Below are positions 33,721 through 41,192 of a DNA stretch of 64,000 nucleotides, piece after piece; within the stretch, counting starts at the first letter, position 1; each line of letters begins with the position of its first letter. Below the pieces are notes generated by a model, which saw only the letters and a program-made list of their open reading frames with translations, was not told the origin of the DNA and did not search any database. A program made the position numbers and the translations under genes. The DNA comes from an uncultured Collinsella sp. GTDB taxonomy: Bacteria > Actinomycetota > Coriobacteriia > Coriobacteriales > Coriobacteriaceae. The stretch lies in NCBI GenBank assembly GCA_959604825.1, contig CAUHCN010000005.1, forward strand, positions 27,496 through 91,495. Reading direction: 5' to 3'.

Positions 33721-33894
33721 GTCTAATACTTTTCCGCGAAGTGAACGAGCAAAAATGAGCCCCCGAAGCATCGACACTTTATGGGAACCATTTCCTGCGG
33801 TTTCATTAAGATTTTCCTGCGGTTTTGGCGCCAAAAAATGTCGATGCTTCGGGGGTCCAAAATAGGTCGTTCACTTCGCGGAAAAGTATTAGAC
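33721..33894. repeat. 174-bp element with nested inverted repeats
   Basis: Outer perfect 28-bp arms at 33721-33748 and 33867-33894 (core CCGCGAAGTGAACGA); inner perfect 17-bp arms at 33760-33776 and 33839-33855 (CCCCCGAAGCATCGACA). The centre carries TTTCCTGCGGTTT twice (33791 and 33813), a word shared with the elements at 40 and 48.7 kb. No coding potential. It is MITE-like in shape. Confidence 0.85.
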
Positions 33895-33987
33895 TTCGTT
33901 TTCGCGCAGACACGAATCCGGCCGCCACAACGCAAAAAGGGGCCCGCGCGCAGCGCAGACCCCGTCAAAAAAGATAATTCCCGTTAC

Positions 33988-34956
33988 CTAGTACTGCTCG
34001 ATGCCCATGTAGCGACGAACCTCGGGGCTGTGGTCGAACACCTTGCCGCGGGCGGCGCGCAGCTCGCAGCTCATGTTGTAGAAGAAGATCGGCTCCAGGT
34101 ACGAACGCACGCTGGCAGGCACGTCGCCCACGCCGTACTCGAGTGCGTCGAGCACCATGACCGTATCGGTGTGCGTGTTGAGGAACGCCAGCGCGCGCTC
34201 CTCCATGGGGCGGCACTCGCCCGATCCGAGCTGCACAAAGTAGAACACGCCGGGCTCGGTAGCTTCGAACGGGCCGTGGAAGTACTCGCCGGAGTGGATG
34301 TAGCAGCAGTGCTGCCACTGCATCTCCATGAGCGAGCAGATGGCCATGGCGTAGGTCTGGCTAAAGTTGGGGCCGGATCCCAGGATGTAGAAGAACTCGT
34401 GCTGCTGGCAGAGCTCGGCAAAGCGATCGCCCAGCTCGGCGTTGACCTTCTCGCGGGCGGCGGGCAGCAGCGCGTCCATCTGCTTAAGGCCGGCATACAT
34501 GTCGGCGAGCGCCTCGTAGCCCTCCTGCTGGTCGAGCAGCTCGGCAGCCATTAGCACGCCAATGCCCTGCGGGACCTCGGCCTGCGACTCGCCCTTGCCC
34601 CACGGATAGACCCAGGTGGTCCACTTGCCGTTGTCGATCTTGGAGCCCGCGTAGTCGGTCATAGTCACGACCTCGGCGCCGGCGGCGAGCGCCATCTCGC
34701 AGGCATCGACAACCTCCTGCGTATTGCCGCTGTGGCTGCAGGCGACGACGAGCGACTTCGGCCCCAGGCTCTTGGGCGCCATCAGGCAAAACTCCCGTGC
34801 CGTGTAGACCGTCGAGGCAAACGTGGTGGCCTCGCGCTTGAGCAGCTCGTTAGCCGGCATCAGGTCGATCATCGAACCGCCGCAGGCGATCCAAAAGACG
34901 TTCTCGATCTTACCCTTGCGCTCGATAATTTCCTGAATCAGATCGTGTGCGTTCAC
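33988..34956 (-). CDS. SIS-domain sugar-phosphate isomerase/deglycase (unit 2)
   Basis: 322 aa, two SIS domains: NVFWIACGGSMIDLMPANEL and VVACSHSGNTQEVVDACEM (phosphate-binding Ser loop) in the first; YILGSGPNFSQTYAMAICSL and YIHSGEYFHGPFEATE in the second. The GEYFHGPFE motif places it in the FrlB/GfrE-F-like group that cleaves or isomerises fructosamine-type 6-phosphates. It ends MGIEQY. The adjacent GntR gene lies upstream on the same strand, but there is no PTS or kinase gene beside it, so its substrate must be imported elsewhere or by one of the nearby PTS loci. Confidence 0.88.
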   Translation of the reverse strand: MNAHDLIQEIIERKGKIENVFWIACGGSMIDLMPANELLKREATTFASTVYTAREFCLMAPKSLGPKSLVVACSHSGNTQEVVDACEMALAAGAEVVTMTDYAGSKIDNGKWTTWVYPWGKGESQAEVPQGIGVLMAAELLDQQEGYEALADMYAGLKQMDALLPAAREKVNAELGDRFAELCQQHEFFYILGSGPNFSQTYAMAICSLMEMQWQHCCYIHSGEYFHGPFEATEPGVFYFVQLGSGECRPMEERALAFLNTHTDTVMVLDALEYGVGDVPASVRSYLEPIFFYNMSCELRAARGKVFDHSPEVRRYMGIEQY

Positions 34957-35012
34957 GGTGACGCTCCTCCTTGTGTGGCGGCTTTGAGCGACGGCAGCTC
35001 GTACCTGCGGTC

Positions 35013-35091
35013 GTTCTATGTTGTCCTATTTATAACACGTGTAATAACGCCCGTGAAGTCATCCCGGCAAATTTGTTCTATGTTGTTCTAT
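35013..35091 (-). promoter_or_regulatory. Two direct repeats, candidate GntR operators of SIS unit 2
   Basis: The 17-mers GTTCTATGTTGTCCTAT (35013-35029) and GTTCTATGTTGTTCTAT (35075-35091) differ at one base and are 62 bp apart, close to six helical turns. They lie between the GntR gene and the SIS gene start. Confidence 0.6.
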
Positions 35092-35100
35092 CTGTGGACG

Positions 35101-35856
35101 TTAGATGTCGAACACGTAGCGCGAGCCCACGATCTTTTGACGACCGAGCAGTAGAGGGCGTCCGCCGGCGTCGGTAAAGTAGGCCTCCATATAGAAGAGC
35201 GGCTCGCCGACCGGCACCTCCAGCAGCGGGGCCGCATGGGCATCCGCCAGCGCAATCTCCACGGTGCAGGGGTCGGACTTGAGCGGCGCGCGACCCGAAT
35301 GCTCGGCAACGAGCGAGAAGATCGAGTTGTCGGCGAGGTCCTTATCGGCAAGCGTCTGCAGGTAGGGATGGTCGGCGAGCACAAAGGCGTTGTTCTCGAG
35401 CATGACGGGCACGCCGTCTGCCGTGCGCACGCGCTCGACCACAATGAGCTCGCAGCCGGGTTCCACGCCAAAAAACGCCGCGTCCTCGTGCGTCGCCGCA
35501 ACCACCGTGCGCGACACCAAGCGCGCTCCGGCCACCATGTCGTTGGCGGCGCAACCCTCGGAAAAGCTCTGGACGTCGCCTTTCTGGACAATCTTGCGCT
35601 TGAGCTTGGGGGCGCACACGAAGGTGCCCCTCCCCTGCTGGCGGTTGAGGTACCCCGCGCGCGACAGCTCCTCGATGGCGCGGCGCACGGTAATGCGCCC
35701 CACGCCGTAGGACTTCGCGAGCTCTATCTCGGAAGGAATGCGCGAGCCGGGCGCGTACACGCCGCGTGCGATCTCGCCCTTCAGGTCGTCCATGACCTGC
35801 TGGTACAGCGGCACGGCGGACACGTCAGTGCGGTCAGTTTTATCGTCGAAAGCCAT
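35101..35856 (-). CDS. GntR/HutC-family regulator (unit 2)
   Basis: 251 aa. The GntR winged helix (VPLYQQVMDDLKGEIARGVY, SRIPSEIELAKSYGVGRITV, RQQGRGTF) is followed by a UTRA ligand-binding domain ending SRYVFDI. It starts two bases after the recQ stop codon, so it is likely co-transcribed with or translationally coupled to recQ. It probably controls the SIS gene downstream through the 17-bp repeats placed between them. The effector is likely a sugar phosphate; this is inferred from the domain. Confidence 0.9.
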   Translation of the reverse strand: MAFDDKTDRTDVSAVPLYQQVMDDLKGEIARGVYAPGSRIPSEIELAKSYGVGRITVRRAIEELSRAGYLNRQQGRGTFVCAPKLKRKIVQKGDVQSFSEGCAANDMVAGARLVSRTVVAATHEDAAFFGVEPGCELIVVERVRTADGVPVMLENNAFVLADHPYLQTLADKDLADNSIFSLVAEHSGRAPLKSDPCTVEIALADAHAAPLLEVPVGEPLFYMEAYFTDAGGRPLLLGRQKIVGSRYVFDI

Positions 35857-35858
35857 CG

Positions 35859-37841
35859 TTACGCTCCATCCCGTGCATGCTCGGACTCAAACTCTTCAAT
35901 TGCCGCCATAAACTGCTCGCCAAAGGCGTCGGCCTTTTTCTCGCCAATGCCGTTGACCTGGACAAGCTCGTCGCGCGTCTGCGGGCGTAGACGGCACAGA
36001 CCGCGCAGGGCCTTGTCGGAAAAGACCATGTACGGCGCCATCTCCAGCTCGGTCGAGATCTCCTTGCGCAGGGCGCGTAGGCGCTCGAACAGCTCGGCAT
36101 CGTCGCCCACGCGCGGGCGCTGATCCAGCTCGGCCTCCTCGCGCAGCAGATCCACCGCACGGCGGGCGCGGGCCGAGGCCTTGCGCTTGGACGCGCGACG
36201 CTTAACGGTAAAGGCGAACGCCTCATCCTCGACCTCGACGGCACGCGGGCCCAGCCCAACGACCGGGTACTGCCCCTGCGAGGTTGCCAAATAACCGCGG
36301 CCGCACAGCTGACCGATGATGTCCTTGATGCGCCCGACCGATTCGCTCGACAGCTCACCGTAGCCGCGGTCCTCGTCCAGATGCATCTGGCGAATGCGCT
36401 CGGTATTGCCGCCGTGGAGCACATCAGCGATCAGCGACTTGCCAAAGCGCATGGGTCGCGTGGCCACATAGCGCACGGCAGCACGGGCCATATCGGTGAC
36501 GTCCTCGACCTCGAACTGCGTGAGGCAATTGCTGCAGTTGCCGCAGCCCTCGGCGTCGTCCGTGGCGGTGGCGCCCGCACCAGCCGCAGCAGCATGCTCG
36601 GCCGCGGCCTCGTCGCCAAAGTAGCGCAGCATATATTCGCGCAGGCAGCCGGTGGTATTGCAGTAGCCCTCCATCTGGCTGAGCAGACGATATCGATTTT
36701 GGAGCGCCCACGCGCGTTGCTCGTCGTCGAGCGCCTCGTCGGCCGCATCGCCGCGGTCGATTAAAAAGCGGCGCATGCGAAAATCGTTGCCGTTCCACAG
36801 TAAGTGGCAGCTGGCCGGATCGCCATCGCGGCCGGCGCGGCCCGCCTCCTGGTAGTAGGCCTCGATGCTCTCGGGCACATTGTTGTGGATCACGTAGCGC
36901 ACGTTGGGCTTGTCGATGCCCATGCCAAAGGCGTTGGTGGCAACCATCACCTGAAGATCGTCGTCAATAAAGGCACGCTGGCTTTGGCGGCGGGCGTCAT
37001 TGCCCATGCCGGCATGGTAGCGGCCAACGCGAATGCCGCTGGGGCCCAGCGCCTCGGCAAGCTCGCCTGCCAGCGCATCGACCGTCTTGCGGGTCGAGCA
37101 ATACACGATGCCGCTCTCGCCCGAATGCGCAATCACATAGTCGCGCACCCACGCTGCCTTGGCCTTGTCGCCCATCTCCTCGCAGCCAAAGTAGAGGTTC
37201 TTGCGATCGAAGCCCGTCACCACCGTCGCGGGATTTTGCAGGCCGAGCATCTGCTGAATGTCCGCGCGCACACGCTCAGTCGCCGTAGCGGTAAAGGCCG
37301 CCACGATGGGGCGCTGCGGCAGGGAATCGATGAACTCACGAATCTGCAGGTAGGCGGGACGGAAATCCTGGCCCCATTGGCTCACGCAGTGGGCCTCGTC
37401 AATGGCCACGAGCGGCACGCCAATGCCGCCGTCCGCCGCGGCCTCCTGCGCAAAGGCCAAAAAGCGTGGCTCGAGCAAGCGCTCGGGCGCCACGTACATA
37501 AGCTGGTAGCGGCCCTCGCGCGCCCGCTTGAGCACGGTGTTTTGCTGGGCCGGAGTAAGGCTGGAGTTGAGATAACTGGGGCGCGCACCCGCCGCGAGCA
37601 GCGCGCGGGTCTGGTCCTCCATAAGCGACAGCAACGGACTCACCACAAAGGTGATGCCGGGCAGCATGAGCGCGGGCACCTGGTAGCAAATGGACTTGCC
37701 GGCGCCCGTGGGCATAACACCCAGCGCGTCGCGACCGGCAAGGATCGCATCGACCATGCGGTCCTGTCCCGGGCGAAACGAGGTGTAGCCAAAATAGGCG
37801 CCGAGCGTGTCGAGCGCCATCTGCTGCATGCTATCGGTCAT
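35859..37841 (-). CDS. recQ: ATP-dependent DNA helicase RecQ
   Basis: 660 aa with the full RecQ layout: helicase domain with Walker A GVMPTGAGKSICYQ (Lys49), DEAH box AIDEAHCVSQWG and motif VI YYQEAGRAGRDG; zinc-binding Cys residues in CNTTGC and CGNCSNC; RQC winged helix (~400-510); and a C-terminal HRDC domain (~560-640) ending with LVQVNGIGEKKADAFGEQFM. It unwinds 3'-tailed DNA in recombination and fork repair. The start has AGGA upstream. Unusual in that a sugar-type GntR regulator follows with a two-base gap. Confidence 0.97.
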   Translation of the reverse strand: MTDSMQQMALDTLGAYFGYTSFRPGQDRMVDAILAGRDALGVMPTGAGKSICYQVPALMLPGITFVVSPLLSLMEDQTRALLAAGARPSYLNSSLTPAQQNTVLKRAREGRYQLMYVAPERLLEPRFLAFAQEAAADGGIGVPLVAIDEAHCVSQWGQDFRPAYLQIREFIDSLPQRPIVAAFTATATERVRADIQQMLGLQNPATVVTGFDRKNLYFGCEEMGDKAKAAWVRDYVIAHSGESGIVYCSTRKTVDALAGELAEALGPSGIRVGRYHAGMGNDARRQSQRAFIDDDLQVMVATNAFGMGIDKPNVRYVIHNNVPESIEAYYQEAGRAGRDGDPASCHLLWNGNDFRMRRFLIDRGDAADEALDDEQRAWALQNRYRLLSQMEGYCNTTGCLREYMLRYFGDEAAAEHAAAAGAGATATDDAEGCGNCSNCLTQFEVEDVTDMARAAVRYVATRPMRFGKSLIADVLHGGNTERIRQMHLDEDRGYGELSSESVGRIKDIIGQLCGRGYLATSQGQYPVVGLGPRAVEVEDEAFAFTVKRRASKRKASARARRAVDLLREEAELDQRPRVGDDAELFERLRALRKEISTELEMAPYMVFSDKALRGLCRLRPQTRDELVQVNGIGEKKADAFGEQFMAAIEEFESEHARDGA

Positions 37842-37931
37842 GGTTTCCTAACGTCCAAGTCATCTGCCGCCGATTATATGCCGCCACGCGGACCGGTGCC
37901 GCACGGCTGCCGGCCACGCTCATTCTGCGGG

Positions 37932-37987
37932 TAGTCATTGGGGACGTTCTTGAATGACTAGTCGTTTAAGAACGTCCCCAATGACTA
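37932..37987. repeat. 56-nt hairpin repeat (family H, copy 2)
   Basis: A perfect 18-bp stem (37934-37951 with 37968-37985; core GGGGACGTTCTT) with the same loop as at 11687-11742. Confidence 0.85.
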
Positions 37988-38022
37988 TCTTGATAAGCGC
38001 GGAAACATCGCCAGTTGAGCAT

Positions 38023-38218
38023 AAGTCAGCGAAAACGCCCCCAAGCGAGCAAGGTGACGTGAAAGAGGAGGGAAGCGTACTTCGGTACGCGACCGACGAT
38101 TGAACGTCAGATTGCCGCTTAGGGGCGTTTGCAGCGTCGACCGGTCCGCCGTTCGTTAGAACGGCGGAACCAAGGGCGCAGCGTCGGCCCGTTACGCGGT
38201 TTGGTAAAACCGCGTAAC
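38023..38218 (-). repeat. 3'-end hairpin repeat (family T, copy 2, longest) after GntR
   Basis: Full-length copy abutting the stop codon of the GntR gene. From the gene outwards: hairpin ACGCGGTTTT/AAACCGCGT, a second hairpin CCGCCGTT/AACGGCGG, the conserved word CGACGCTGCAAA, then a long stem whose sides are AACGCC-CCTAAGCG and CGC-TTGGGGGCGTT-type, with an internal GCGTAC-CGAA-GTACGC hairpin. Compare the copy at 46490, where the stem bases are changed on both sides. Confidence 0.8.
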
Positions 38219-38938
38219 TTACATCACCATGACGTAGCGGCTGCCCACGTAGTACTGCTTACCCATCAGGACCGGCTCGCCATTGGGGCCGATAAAGCCG
38301 GCACGCAGATTGAGCAGTGGATCGTGCGGAGCAATGCCCAACTCGACCGCTTGCTCGGCGTTAGCGCGAACGGCCTCGACCGTACGGTAGCCAACCGAGA
38401 CAATCGGCGTTCCGCCAACACGCTCGACCTCGGCAAAAATCGACTTGTCCTCAAGATCGGCCGTCAACAGCTCACGGTAAGCGTCAAACGGCACAAAGAT
38501 GTTCTCCTCAAAGATGGGCTCACCGTCGGCTGTACGCACGCGCTTGATATGCAGCAGCAGCGCGTCCTTCTGCAGGCCAAAGAATTCCATCTCGTTTTGG
38601 CGCGCCGGCACAATCTGGCGATCGATCACATGCGCGCCCGCCTTCATGCCGTTATCGGCGCAAAGCTCGGTGAACGTCTGCAGCGTCGAGGCGTGGAACT
38701 GGCGGTTGATGTGCGGCGTGGAGACAAAGGTGCCGCGGCCCTGCTGCTTAACCAGATAGCCGTCGGAACACAGTTCCTCGACGGCACGGCGCACCGTAAT
38801 ACGGCTCACCTCGTACTGTTCGGCAAGCTCAAGCTCGGACGGAATGCGCTCCTTGGGTGCATAAACCCCTTTCTCGATTGCATCCTTGATCTCGTCATAA
38901 ATCTGCTGGTAAAGCGGTGCATTTTTGGGTGCGGGCAT
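38219..38938 (-). CDS. GntR/HutC-family regulator (unit 3)
   Basis: 239 aa. Winged helix (APLYQQIYDEIKDAIEKGVY, ERIPSELELAEQYEVSRITV, KQQGRGTF) and a UTRA domain ending GSRYVMVM. It is closely similar in layout to the regulator at 35.1 kb. Its upstream DNA carries ACGTATATAACGT, which recurs in near-identical form upstream of the PTS locus 2 gene for IIAB, so that operon is its likely target, although a YitT gene and a HAD gene lie between them. A family T hairpin follows its stop codon. Confidence 0.9.
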   Translation of the reverse strand: MPAPKNAPLYQQIYDEIKDAIEKGVYAPKERIPSELELAEQYEVSRITVRRAVEELCSDGYLVKQQGRGTFVSTPHINRQFHASTLQTFTELCADNGMKAGAHVIDRQIVPARQNEMEFFGLQKDALLLHIKRVRTADGEPIFEENIFVPFDAYRELLTADLEDKSIFAEVERVGGTPIVSVGYRTVEAVRANAEQAVELGIAPHDPLLNLRAGFIGPNGEPVLMGKQYYVGSRYVMVM

Positions 38939-38974
38939 ATCTGATCACTCTTATCAAAATAGCGAAATAACTAA

Positions 38975-38987
38975 TACGTATATAACG
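38975..38987. promoter_or_regulatory. Candidate GntR site ACGTATATAACGT
   Basis: It lies 37-49 nt before the GntR start. It agrees at 11 of 13 positions with ACGTATAAGACGT at 45009-45021 (minus strand). Confidence 0.45.
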
Positions 38988-39042
38988 TCTTTTTATATGT
39001 TATCTCAGTTTGATAAAACGATACACCACATACAGCAAATCC

Positions 39043-40050
39043 TTACTTGCCGTCGTCCTGCTGCAGACTGTCCTGCTCGCTGAGGCGCGCCTGCCTGCTG
39101 GCCATGCGCGCGGGCTTGTCGGGATCGGGTACGGCCGTGGGCATGGGCTCGTCGACATGACCGCCCCACCAGCCGCCCACGAAGTTGAGCGTGTGGAACA
39201 CATTGATCACGGCGCCGGGATCAATATCGCACACCAGCTTGATAATGTCCTGGCTCTCGTAGGTCGAAACAACGGCGTGCAGCAGATACATCTTTTCGCG
39301 GCTGTATCCGCCAATGACCTCGGCGCAGCTAATGCCATGCTGAAAATGGTCAACATAGGCTGTCATGACCTCGTCTGCCTTGCGTGTCGTGATCTGCAGC
39401 GTCACACGGTCGTAGCGTCGGTAGAAACTGTCGATGGTCTTGGTCGAAATAAACTGGAACACGATGGAGTACGCCGCCTTGTCCCAGCCAAACATAAAGC
39501 CAAAGATTGCCAGGATAAAGCAGTTGAAACCAAAGATGACGCCCCAGATGGTCTTGCCCGTGTGGTTGGAGACCCACAGTGCGATAAAGTCGGTGCCGCC
39601 GGTGGATGCGCCGGACTTGAGCGCGATGGCAGCGCCCAGACCCGAGACCACGCCACCAAAAATGATGAGCATGATCTTGTCGCCCAAAAACGGGGCGAAG
39701 TGAAAGATGTTGAGGAACAGCGATGAAAGCACAACCTGCATCATCGAGAAGATGACGAAGCGCTTGCTAATGCCACTCCAGCATAGGAGCGCCACGGGGA
39801 TGTTGAGCGCCAGCATGCCGAGCGAGATGTCGATATGAACGCCGCCAAGCGAGGTAACGCGATCGAGCAGGACCGCGACGCCGGTGAGACCGCTCGGAAG
39901 CAGGTCAGCGGGCCGAATGAACGCCTGGATCAGGAATGTCTGGAGAACGGCGGAAATGGTGACCGCCACGGCGGTAATGGCGCGGCGGACGATGGTGAGG
40001 CGGCCGAGCACGAGCACTCGGTCCGTGAGCTGTTCGATGGCGTTCGCCAC
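39043..40050 (-). CDS. YitT-family membrane protein
   Basis: 335 aa from GTG 40050, with GGGAG upstream. Six hydrophobic segments (for example LNIPVALLCWSGISKRFVIF, LIIFGGVVSGLGAAIALKSG and GVIFGFNCFILAIFGFMFGW) and the conserved GASTGGTDFIALW motif, followed by a cytosolic DUF2179 domain (~240-310, YDRVTLQITTRKADEVMTAY, GGYSREKMYLLHAVVSTYE). The last ~30 residues are low-complexity and charged. YitT proteins are widespread, and their transport role is unproven. It is 100 nt upstream of the GntR gene on the same strand. Confidence 0.9.
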   Translation of the reverse strand: MANAIEQLTDRVLVLGRLTIVRRAITAVAVTISAVLQTFLIQAFIRPADLLPSGLTGVAVLLDRVTSLGGVHIDISLGMLALNIPVALLCWSGISKRFVIFSMMQVVLSSLFLNIFHFAPFLGDKIMLIIFGGVVSGLGAAIALKSGASTGGTDFIALWVSNHTGKTIWGVIFGFNCFILAIFGFMFGWDKAAYSIVFQFISTKTIDSFYRRYDRVTLQITTRKADEVMTAYVDHFQHGISCAEVIGGYSREKMYLLHAVVSTYESQDIIKLVCDIDPGAVINVFHTLNFVGGWWGGHVDEPMPTAVPDPDKPARMASRQARLSEQDSLQQDDGK

Positions 40051-40185
40051 GCAGGCTCCCTTCGAAGGCAGATGTAATTGTGGGGCATGCCGGCGATTGT
40101 AGCATGGAGCGCGAGAGGGCGCTTCAATTCACCCTCTCTCGACAACCAAAACGAGCCAGCAGCCCCCCAACCAAAGAGCCAAATT

Positions 40186-40308
40186 CTAAGTGAGTAGGCT
40201 TTTCGCGACCTGCCGAGCACACCCAAAGCTGCCACTTCCGTGACCTGCGGTTTTACTAAGGCAGATACGCTTTGTGCTCGGCCTGCGCCAAAAAGTCTAC
40301 TCACTTAG
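40186..40308. repeat. 123-bp element with terminal inverted repeats (family E, copy 1)
   Basis: The ends CTAAGTGAGTAG and CTACTCACTTAG are perfect 12-bp inverted repeats, with similar flanking bases (CTTTTCGCG versus GCGCCAAAAAG) adding to ~20 bp. An inner pair GCCGAGCAC (40212-40220) and GTGCTCGGC (40274-40282) is also perfect. The centre is GACCTGCGGTTTTACTAAGG. A near-identical copy lies at 48711-48834. The rest of the 40051-40402 gap shows no gene. Confidence 0.88.
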
Positions 40309-40402
40309 CCTGAGTCGAAGCCAAACGGATCAAATCGAAGCCAAAATGAGCCAATCCACCGCAAGAGACGTGTGAATCCGCACTTCTTGCGGCGAATTGA
40401 CG

Positions 40403-41032
40403 CTACAAAGCGGTCAGAATGTCGGCGAGGTTGTCGATGACGGCGTCGGCTCCCGTTTGGTCCAGGTTAACGCCCTCGTGCGGACGCAGTGCCAGGACGC
40501 GCGCGCCGGAGCGCTTGCCGGCCTCGATGCCCAAAGGCGAGTCCTCGATAACCAGGCACTCGGTAGGCTCCACACCCAGCGCCTCCATGGCACGCAGGTA
40601 GATCTCGGGGTCGGGCTTAAATGCACTGCACTCGTGACCGCTGATGGTGTAGTCCAGCACGTCGGTGATACCGGCAATCTCCACCAGCTCGTCAATGAGC
40701 TCGCGATAGGACGAGCTCGCGATGGCACACTTGACGCCGCGCTCGTGCAGCTCGCGCATCACCGGCTCCGTCTGCTCGTTGAGCAGCTCGGCATACGGAA
40801 CAGGGTGAACCGGGCTGTAGACCTGCTTGTACTCAACGCGCAAGCGCTCGCGCAGCTCAATATCGTCGGGAACCAGCGTCTCCCAAATGGCGGGCTCGTT
40901 AGACCCCGAAAGATCGGGGATCTCGTCAAAGTGGAACCCCTTCTCCTCCATAAACGCCACGCGGCGACGGTTATAGAACCACTCGGTATCGACCAGCACG
41001 CCGTCCATGTCAAACAGCACTGCCTTGATCAT
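40403..41032 (-). CDS. HAD-superfamily phosphatase (beta-phosphoglucomutase-like)
   Basis: 209 aa from ATG 41032, with GGAGG eight bases upstream. HAD motif I is FDMDGVLVDTE, motif II IASSSYREL, and motif III/IV FKPDPEIYLRAM with EDSPLGIEAG. The helical cap at ~18-85 is the C1 type of phosphatases and beta-phosphoglucomutases. It acts in the cytosol on a small phosphorylated metabolite. It sits downstream of PTS locus 2 but is separated from it by a terminator and a family R hairpin, so a link to that sugar is possible but not shown. Confidence 0.87.
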   Translation of the reverse strand: MIKAVLFDMDGVLVDTEWFYNRRRVAFMEEKGFHFDEIPDLSGSNEPAIWETLVPDDIELRERLRVEYKQVYSPVHPVPYAELLNEQTEPVMRELHERGVKCAIASSSYRELIDELVEIAGITDVLDYTISGHECSAFKPDPEIYLRAMEALGVEPTECLVIEDSPLGIEAGKRSGARVLALRPHEGVNLDQTGADAVIDNLADILTAL

Positions 41033-41044
41033 ACGCATCTCCTC

Positions 41045-41083
41045 CCACCTGCCAAAAAGGGACAGGTTTATTTTGGTAGGTTT
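41045..41083 (-). repeat. ~40-nt hairpin repeat (family R, copy 2)
   Basis: On the minus strand AAACCTACCAAA and TTTTTGGCAGGT flank ATAAACCTGTCCC, the same as at 30808. Its end runs into the ribosome binding site of the HAD gene. Confidence 0.8.
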
Positions 41084-41124
41084 TACCTGGGGTTTTGCGG
41101 AGCGACAAACACGTCCTCCCCAGA

Positions 41125-41159
41125 GCAAAAAAGGGGATGGGGCGAAAACCCCATCCCCT
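41125..41159 (-). terminator. Terminator of PTS locus 2
   Basis: An 11-bp stem AGGGGATGGGG (41132-41142) with 41149-41159, followed on the minus strand by TTTTTT. It lies 33 nt after the SIS stop codon. Confidence 0.9.
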
Positions 41160-41192
41160 CTCAATCAACCCGCAAGGTCTACTTACTTGTGA

